Assembly: GCF_050624435.1 (NCBI RefSeq)
Contig: NC_134540.1
Coordinates: 106,483,739 to 106,547,738, forward strand
DNA length: 64,000 nucleotides
From: Tenrec ecaudatus
Lineage: Eukaryota; Chordata; Mammalia; Afrosoricida; Tenrecidae
Direction: 5' to 3'
The position numbers were made by a program, and so were the translations under genes. Shown here piece by piece: positions 47,501 to 56,500 of the stretch (position 1 is its first letter; every line of letters begins with the position of its first letter). The notes beneath the pieces were generated by a model. The model ran no database searches. It was not told the origin of the DNA and worked only from the letters and a program-made list of their open reading frames with translations.

Positions 47501-50500
47501 ACCAAGAATTGAAGGGGAGGGGACAGTCTGAAGACAGGGCTCAACATGTCCAGCCTTGTGGCCCAGGGCAAGACCCATTTTCCCCTCTGCTAAATGGGAC
47601 CAGTTGGGAGCCCTGGTGACATCGTGGTTACATGCTGGACTAAGATCTGCAAGGCTTGCAGTTTGAACCCACCAGAAGCTCCTCAAGAGAAAAACGGGGC
47701 TTTCTACTCTTGTACAAACTAGTCTCGGAAACTCACAGGGGCAGTTCTACCCTGTCCAATAGAGTTGCTGAGTCGGCATTGGATCGATGGCAGTGAATCT
47801 GAATTTGATAGGACGCGGTAGAACTTACCCTGTGCGTTTCTGAGACTGCAACTCTTTATAGGAGTAGATAAGCTACATCTTTCTCCTGTGGAGCAGCTGG
47901 TGGATTTGAACTGGTGACCTTGAGGTTAGCAGCCCAAGACTTAACCACTATCCCACCAGGGCCCATGGAACATTCTTGAAGCTTCATCCTCCAAGAAGAC
48001 AGGGCTTATTTTGTAAATATTTTGCGCACTGATCATGATATTCCTTACACGTTCTTTAGGTCTGTATCCAATACACCTTTCTTCTGTGATGTTAAATGTA
48101 CCCACCACTGTTCAATCACACCCGTCCAGTGAGCCTGAGAAACTTGGCCACTGCTACCAGAATAAGCCAAACCCTTCGTTTTAGTTAATTCTAATTCATT
48201 TACATTTAAATTGGCCACTAGCTACATGTTGAACCAGACCCTGTTATTCTTCTCTGGCTGTCATAAACGGTCTCAAATTCTTTGAGAGGAACATAGGCTG
48301 CCAGAATTAAAATTACAATATGAATGAACCTTAACAGAGAGAAGATGTCACTTGCTAAAAAAATTACATTTTACAAAGGTACCCATTCCACCGAGTTCAG
48401 GGTGGCAAGGGATGCCTCCCACCCTGAGGGCACCTAAGGGAGTTAGGCGGGAGTCGGAAGCGGAATTCTAGGTCCAAAGGACTTAGGGACCCCAGGCCGT
48501 GGGAATGCAGAGGCGGTGAGACGGAGGGGCCGAGTGGTGTGCGGATGAAAGCAGCCTCCCAGGTGAAGAAACCAACGGGATTACGAGGCTTTGTCAAGTT
48601 TAGCGCAGAAGCTGGATTCCTGTCCTGCAGCCATGTCTTTGACCTGCTCATGAGCCTGACCGCCAGCAAGCGGGGGGCAGTTCATGTCTGCGAGGACAGG
48701 GGACACAAGGATGTTCTGCGGCAGATTCTACTGTAAGGAAACAGAAACGCTCGCCGTGGCCCCATCGTAAGTCCACCGAGGTGCAGCTGGAAGGCCCCAC
48801 ACAGGGTCATGTCCGGTAGGAATGGCTTAACCAAGTGAGGGGGGTCGTCAATGACTGCACCTTTCACCAGGCGGGGAGCTTCCTGTGCGAAGCTGTACAC
48901 AGCATTTCAAGATCCATGCTAACCTTGCACAAGAGTTCGCAGACATCAGTGCTGGGGACCAAACCTCCAGTTCTGTAGAGTCTGCATGGACAGAGCAGCC
49001 CTCCCTCCACAGTGGACACACGGCCAGGAGCCCTTGGCAACCTTTCCAAAGCACTGTGAGTCCCAGGGACTCTCCAAACTGACGGGAAGAGTGTGGTTTG
49101 GGGGCTGGGATGTGCTCAGACCTGACTCCAATATCCTACCCACCCCCCCACCCCCAACCCAGCACAAGGGGACAGGTGCTTCTTCTGCGAGTATGGGAAG
49201 AGAAACTGCAGGTGCTACTGATTTGAGGTTCAGGTGAGACTGGTCACTGAACTCAGGGCACCCGAGCTCCCCCAAACCAAACCCATTGCTACTGAGCCGA
49301 TTCCAACTCGCAGTGTGACTGTGAACCAGAACAGGACTACCCCCAGAGACTTCCCCAGCCTTAGCTTCCGGGGAGGAGGGCCCTGGTGGCGTAGTGGTTA
49401 CGTGGTGGGCTGCGATCTCTAAGGTCCGAAGTTGGAGACCTCCAGCTGCCCCGTGGGAGAAAGACAGGGCTTTCTACTCCCATAAAAAGCTACACGGCCT
49501 CGGAAACCCTGTCCTAGGGTCACTGTGAGTCGTCATTGACTGGATAGAAGCAGACTGCAACCTGCTTTACAGGAAAGCAGGTGTGTTTACAGAGGCGGCT
49601 GGAGCGTTTGCGTAGGGGCAGGTGTGTGCACACCTGGGCTACAGGGCTTCATTCTAACGATTTAGCAAACCTACACGATTTCTTTGCCCTGTACCTTCCT
49701 GCTGCTGGCGGACAGGTGCCCTCTTCAGCCCAGCTCTGAGGGACAGAACTGGCCAATGTGCACTCAGCATCTGCCAAGCACCCCAGGGCCGACCCGTGGG
49801 CTCTTGGTAGACGCCCAGGGGTGAGAGTGGCTTCTCTGGGAGGCATGTGAACACCTACCCAGCAAAAATGCCCGATTTCTTTGCCCTGTAATTCCCTCCT
49901 GCTGACGGACAGACATTATCACCTAATGCAGCTGTCAGCTTGTGGGGGATCTGGGCTGCAGAGTAAACTTTATTTCCATTTCTGGGCTGAACAGTCAAGC
50001 GTGTACAAGAGAATTTGGTCTTTTTTTGCAGGAGCCAGGGACTGCTTCTTAAGCCCTTGGAATTTTCCCAGTGCCTGGAATCGGTGATGTTCATAATGGA
50101 TTCTTGGGTGGGGGCTGTGCCTAGCTTTCAAGGCTGGTAAATCTCGCCCTCAGGGAGGTGGGCTGGACGTAGAATTCAGCCACGCAGGCAATGATTCCCT
50201 CCACCGTGCCGATGTAATCAAAGTCCAGTAGAAACTTTGGTCACTGAAGTCCACAGATCGGTTGCTGAAAGACGTCACTGCGAGCATGGGTGCCCCCACA
50301 GCACTATTTGGGGCCTGGAAGCTCCGTGTGGGCAACCTCTCAGACCTTGCCCAAGAGTCTCTTTGTTCGTATCCTGTCTGCTATGTTAAAACTGAAATAG
50401 GCAGTACAGCGATTTCCAGAGTTTTGGAAGCCATCCTAACAAATTATTGGCCCAAAGGGAGCAGTGGGAACTCCCAAATTTGCTGCTAGAGGTTCAGAAA

Positions 50501-53500
50501 TGTGGGAGGCCTGGGAAATTCTGAGCTCCACAGCTGGCAACTGGGGGTCAGGCCCTTGAACTTGAGCTCTGCCCATGCTCTCTGTGGTGGTCAGGGTCAA
50601 GGGAAGCTGCAGGGAAGCTGCAGCTGGTGTCGGAAAGCAGTTATTTCGTTTAGACTCCTTGGTGTGGAGGGTTTGCAAACCCTTCATCTGTGATAATGTC
50701 AACTAGTTCACTGAATACAGTGGGGAAGTTAACAGGGATGAACCAATTGTGGGTGACTTAGGGTTTTGTTTTGGGGACAAAGGTACCAACATAAGGGAAG
50801 ATGCCAACACAAGGGGGAGAAGGTGAGTCAAGGGTGTGCCGAAACACTGTATCACCTTTAAGGATCCCGGCATTTAAAGTTGATTTTAAAGAGAGCAGCT
50901 TTCTTTGTCTGTGTGCTGACCCTTAAAACTCAAGTAACAGCTCTGTGAGAAAGAGACTCCAATTTACACTCTGTAGCTCTTAATGGCTGCCCCCTCCACG
51001 CTGCTTCATGATGATCTCAGGCGTGGGAGCATGAATGGCTACCCAGTCCTGCACCCCAGCGTGGTCCTTCCTCTGCCTGAGCCATTGGTGGGCTACTGGC
51101 CGATCCATCTCATGGAGGGCTTACCTCCTGTCAGAAGGCCTTCAACTTTGCCAAGGATGCTGTAACCCAAGTTATTTTACTGAATGTAGTTCGAACCACT
51201 GCCCACCCTTATAAAATGCAGTTGGCCCAAGGTACTCTACTGAAAAAAGTCCCTTTGGAATTTTTGTAACTCACTACCATCACTCAGAAGCAGGCAGGTG
51301 AGATGCGGGTGACAACGCAAAGGTCCGGATGCGTCTCTTAGTTACTTGTTCATGATTAAAAGCTAGGTTTTGCTATCTAGCCAGTCAACAGAGGCATCCT
51401 GAGACTGGCCTAAGACTTAACAAACTCCACGGCTCTGTTTGCTTGCTCATGTCAACGGTCATTTCCCATGGTGACCCTGAAGCCGGAGTGAATGGAAGAC
51501 ACGTGCATGTGACTCCACAGAGTATAAATTCCCAAGCGGAAGGTACCTATTCCCAATGCAGTCTGATCTCAAAGAAGCATCGCAAGGGCGGTCTGTCCTG
51601 CACTGCTGTGGCCCCCTTGCTGGCGTACTTTTAAGATAATAATGTCTTTCTTCCTCTGACTCGGAGTGAGGACAGTGCCAGAGCAGATGACCTGCGTTCC
51701 TAGAGACAGTCTTTCCCAAGACGGCTGCTGAGTATGCAAGCTGAAGTCTAAGGAAGCAAGACCGAGTCGAGCCATCCGCGCCACGAAGGAGCCTTCTACG
51801 AGTGAGTTCTTCAGTCTTCTGGCCGTCATGACACAGTCACTATTCTTCGCCGCCACCACAGCTCAAGCACATCAATTCTTCTTCTGTCTTCTTTTCTCCC
51901 TGCAATTTTTGTGCACGGCAAGGAGGGTGGGGCAGGTGCACCTTCGCCACCAAACTGACAGAAGAGGTCCTTTGCAGCAGATTCGGCAAAGCAATACATT
52001 GTTAGAGTTCTTCACTGCTGCTTCCAAGGGTGGGCATTATTGACCCAAGTAAACCAGAGTCACTGATGACTTAATTTTTCTCCATCGTCCACATCCCTCC
52101 TTTAGAGAGGAGGTGCCGTGAGCTCCACGATGGCCAGACATCAGCCCGAGGTCGTGAGTCCAGTCTCAACCACCCCGGCGACAGGAGCCAGCATCACACC
52201 AACCACCCAAACTTGCAGCCAGCCAGCTGATTCCTACTCAGCGACCTGCTGAGTCAGAGCAGACCTGCCCCCAGGCATTCTAAGGCGATCCATCTCCATG
52301 GAGGGCGACCACCCCATCTTTCTCCCAGGAGCCCCTGGGAGGGCTCCATCCACCCAGCTTTCGGATAAGAGCCAAGCACTGTCATCAGTGCCCCACGAGG
52401 GCTCCGCATAGCATATGAAAAAACGTAAGAGTTCCTTCCAGACTTAATGCTTACTTACTGCCTCGGGTCTATTAATGAGTGGTCCTCCTCTCTCTCTCTG
52501 GCTCTTTTCCCTCCCTCCCTTCCCTGCTTTCTCTCTCTGTTTCTGTGCCCCTCTGGAAAAGTCCCACAGCTCGAGTTCCTCAATAAAGCCTGTTAACTGA
52601 TACTCGTGATCCGTTCCAATCTTGAAAGTCCTTTCCACAGAGGTTGAAGACTCTGGTCTGGGGTTCAGGATGGGAAAGACTAGCTCCCACAGGGACCCTT
52701 CATGTCCGACAGGCACTAAATGCCGCTGACTCCCCTTTGATGCCAAACGCCCCACTGCCGAGGGCATCCATACACATGTGTATTTAAATGGATGTGCATT
52801 ACCCAGAAACCACGGCGTCCGGGGGGGGTGGGTGTTACGAATTGAACTGTGATTTGCAAGATTCCCGGTTTGAAAGCACCAGCCACTCCTGGGAGAAGGA
52901 TGGATCTTGCTACTCTCGGAAAGACTTACAGCCTCAGAGACTCACAGGGGCAGGTGTCTCCTGCCCTATAGGTTCCTGTGAGTCGGCGGTGAGACTCAAT
53001 GGCAGCGAGTTTAATTTCTTGGATCGAGGGGTGACATGTGATGGGGCTTCCAACAGTTCAAGGCAAAATGGAATGGAAAGATGAAGCCATCCCCCCCCCC
53101 CGAACTTTCTGAAGCCACCGTCACCTGATACACAGTACACACGATTCCATTTATGCCAAAACCACAACAGAAGCCGTTTGCTATTTCTTCCAGGCATTCA
53201 AAAAAAAAAAAAGATGCTGTGAATACACACATCAATCCAGCAATCTCCACCGGTACCGCTCAGGGACCTGAATCACATTCTTCACGTGGCACACCCGGCA
53301 GGGTTCAATCCACCCACCTTTAGGATGGCAGCCAAGCACTGTCAGCACCGCGCTACGAGGGCCCCGCATACCATGTGAACTATGTACACATGACTGCTGC
53401 CGGTGACTCAAGGTGGACTCCTTCTCATCGCCCCTCCCTCTCTAACATACACGTCTGGCCACGAAGGTTCCTCGCCAACCGCTGGAGTCTCTGTTTTCAT

Positions 53501-56500
53501 TTCCCCCCAGATAGCGAGTTCTTCAAAGAGCATCCTGCTCAGACCGACGCTGCCTACTAGTTCAGCTGGACTACTGCTTGGTTTTAGGAAGACTCCAGGA
53601 GGTTTTTGTAATGTACGGTTCAGAGATTATCTCAGGAGAGTGGTTCGTGGCACTAGAAGAAGAAAAGGGAGCCATTGCGGGGGCAGCTGTGTACAACCCC
53701 AACTCTCCAGGGCTTTGGCTCCTTGGTTTGGAGGCTGAGGGTCAGAGTTTCACGGAACATTCCAGCTACCTAGATGCAGAATGTGTTCAGTGCTTCTGTT
53801 CCACCTCCTAGCGCACTGCTCCTAGCCCCAAGCCTCGGGGCTTGGGGGGCTTAAAACTAGCTTGTGGCCCTCCGAGGTACCACACTCGTCTCGACTCACG
53901 TGGCGCAGCCGAGGAGGACGAGAGTTAGGACGAAGGGGGGAAACGAAATGTGTAACTCATGATCTCTGTGAACAACTGCCTCACCTGCTTTGAGACCAGA
54001 AGAACAGGAGGGTGCCCCAAATGCCTGAGCATTTTCATCCAGGATTCTATAGCAGAATCCTGGTCAAAAGGGAGAGCAATCCAGCACAGAATCTCAAATT
54101 CCCATAGGCTGCAGATTTTCTGGAGCAATGGAGTTGGTAACGTTTTAAAAGCATGTTTCTTTAGTAGACAATCAACGTCCCATATCGCAACACAAAATTG
54201 TCTTTAAAAGCACCTTTAATCTTTTCAAGATTCTATTTGTAGGACCACATATTCTATCTATAGTAGACAAAATTGTTCATGATTTTTGTTCCTCCAGCTT
54301 CCCCGTTTCATTTAGTATTTAATGGATCTATTAAATGTTATTTTTAATCAATCTGCTATTAATAGACATTTAAATCATTGTCATTCTTTTCAAATTCTCT
54401 AATGGCTATCTTTTTTTCTATAGGTCATTTCATATATTAAATAAACCCTTAGCTAAATTCCTAAGATTGAGATTCAAAATCAAATTGTGTGGGTGGGCAA
54501 GGGGTGTGTTACGTAGGGTTTTGTATGTTTCAAAGCACTTTTTAAAAACTGAAATATAGAAAACCATGAAATACAAGCGGGTATCTCCCCCCCTCAAATG
54601 GAAAAGCTCCGCTGGACAGACCTTTCATAATATGCATTTTTCCCACTAGGCCAGCACGGAGCACCCAGTTTTTGCACCCAGTGGCAATGCCTGGGAAGGT
54701 TCTCTCTGGCCACAGTGAAATTTTTCATAAAAGCAGTTTCACTTGAACCTCACTCTTGGTGATGGCCAATTTAAGAGAACAGCTTGTAGCTGTGTAATTT
54801 TGTTCCCTGCTCAGGAAAAATGCCGCAGAAACTGTTGTGATGTTGAACACAGCTTACAAGGACAGCACTGTGGGAAAAACTTAAGTGTACGAGTGGTTTT
54901 CTCCTTTCAAAACAGGTGAAACGTCGATTGACGACAACCTGGCTCTGTCAACTTCCTGAATAGACGAAAATGTCGACTGGAAGTGCATTCTGAGTTCATT
55001 CCACCAGGTCAGACTGTTCATCAACTTTTATATTTAGAGGTTCTGGACAGATCGCATAGCACTGTGTGACAAAAAAAGGCCTGATTTGTGGCAGACGGGG
55101 GACTGGTTTTGCTACCATGGCAATGCACCTGCTCATGCAGCCATCTCAGTGTGCCAGTTTTGGGCAAAACCCAGCAAGCTTCTCTTGCCCCACGCACCTT
55201 ACTCACCTGACCTTGCTCCATGTGACTTCCTTTTGTTTCAGTGAATGAAGAGGGACATGAAAGGACAGCGATTTGACAACGTAGAAGAGGTGAAGAAAAA
55301 AATGAGGGAGGTGCTGTCAGCCATCCAAACAAATGTTTGGATGAATGGAACTGCAGATTTGACAAATGTATTAAGTGTAATGGAGAGTACTTTGAAGGTG
55401 ATAAGGTTGTTTCGTAAGAAAAAAAATTAAATATATAGCTTTGAATAAAAAATTCTGGTTTGGAGGGCTACCCCTTGGTATGTATGTATTTAATAAGTGA
55501 GTAGAAAGCAGACATCAGTGAGATCACTACTTAGGCCTAGAAATAAAATATTACCAACAACCCCAAAGTCCCTCCGAGCCTCTAACTTTCATAACCGCTA
55601 TTCTCTCCCTGGTAGTTACTGGCTCCCTTTATTTTTGTGAAAAGTATGCAAGGATCATAATTATTTAATTCAAATACAAAGAATTCATTTTAGAGATTTA
55701 CAAGCGAAGAAGGAAGGAAAAAGAACCGATGGTGCGCTCTAAGCACATGCACAATTGAATCAAGCATCCGTTTAAGGCTGGCTTGCTAAGACGTCTCACC
55801 AGTCATTTGTCATAACTGCTGCTTTTCAAGCACCACAAAGAAACGGCACGAGGCAGGCAGGCAGACAGACAGACACAAAGAGAGAGAACGAGGGGAGAGA
55901 GCGCAAGCCAGCGAGAGCTTAAAAATAATTGTACTCACCACAGGGCGAGTCGTTGCTCAATTTCCTTGAGAAAATTAGTATGAAATTTGTGCAAAGGTTC
56001 AAAATTCGGGAATATGAGGCTCTTCAGTGCTTCGGGCATGGAGTCCTCTTTGCTCACGGTGCTCTGGAACCACTGCCGGTGGAAAGGGGACATACTATGA
56101 ACGCCGACTGCCCACCACAACGCTTCAGAAGTAACTCTGCGGCTCAATGCCCTTGGAGGACCAAGGCAGTGGGGCAGGGGCAGGGGTGGGGGTTGTTTAA
56201 TCACTGGAAAAGCAGCGCTGCTTCCTGTCTCCATGGGGGCATCACTTGGGTCTTTTAGAGCACCTGGGCGGGCCAGGTCTTCCTTCCTTCTAGTCAATGA
56301 GGCGAGAAGCGGGATGGACCTGAGCAGCCTGTGACCAACCGACTGTTTAAGCCAGGACACATTAAAAAAAAAAGGTGAAAACAGACACAAAACATCCCCC
56401 ATTCCACACTTTGTCATGAGCAGCTCGTGCACACTGTGTCCCTAATCCCCCACCCTCTGCTCATAGTGCGCTACCAGGTTTTAGATAGGTGGTTTCAGAT

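Larger units (their letters stand above)
36607..55938 (-). other. FARP1: FARP1 large intron, 19.3 kb
   Basis: Contains the tubulin pseudogene, about 16 AfroSINEs, an L1 tail, a CA microsatellite and a mariner relic. Long unassigned stretches are 43200-43830, 44000-45590, 48000-49270, 49560-52200 and 53380-54900, where I see nothing coding. Confidence 0.75.
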
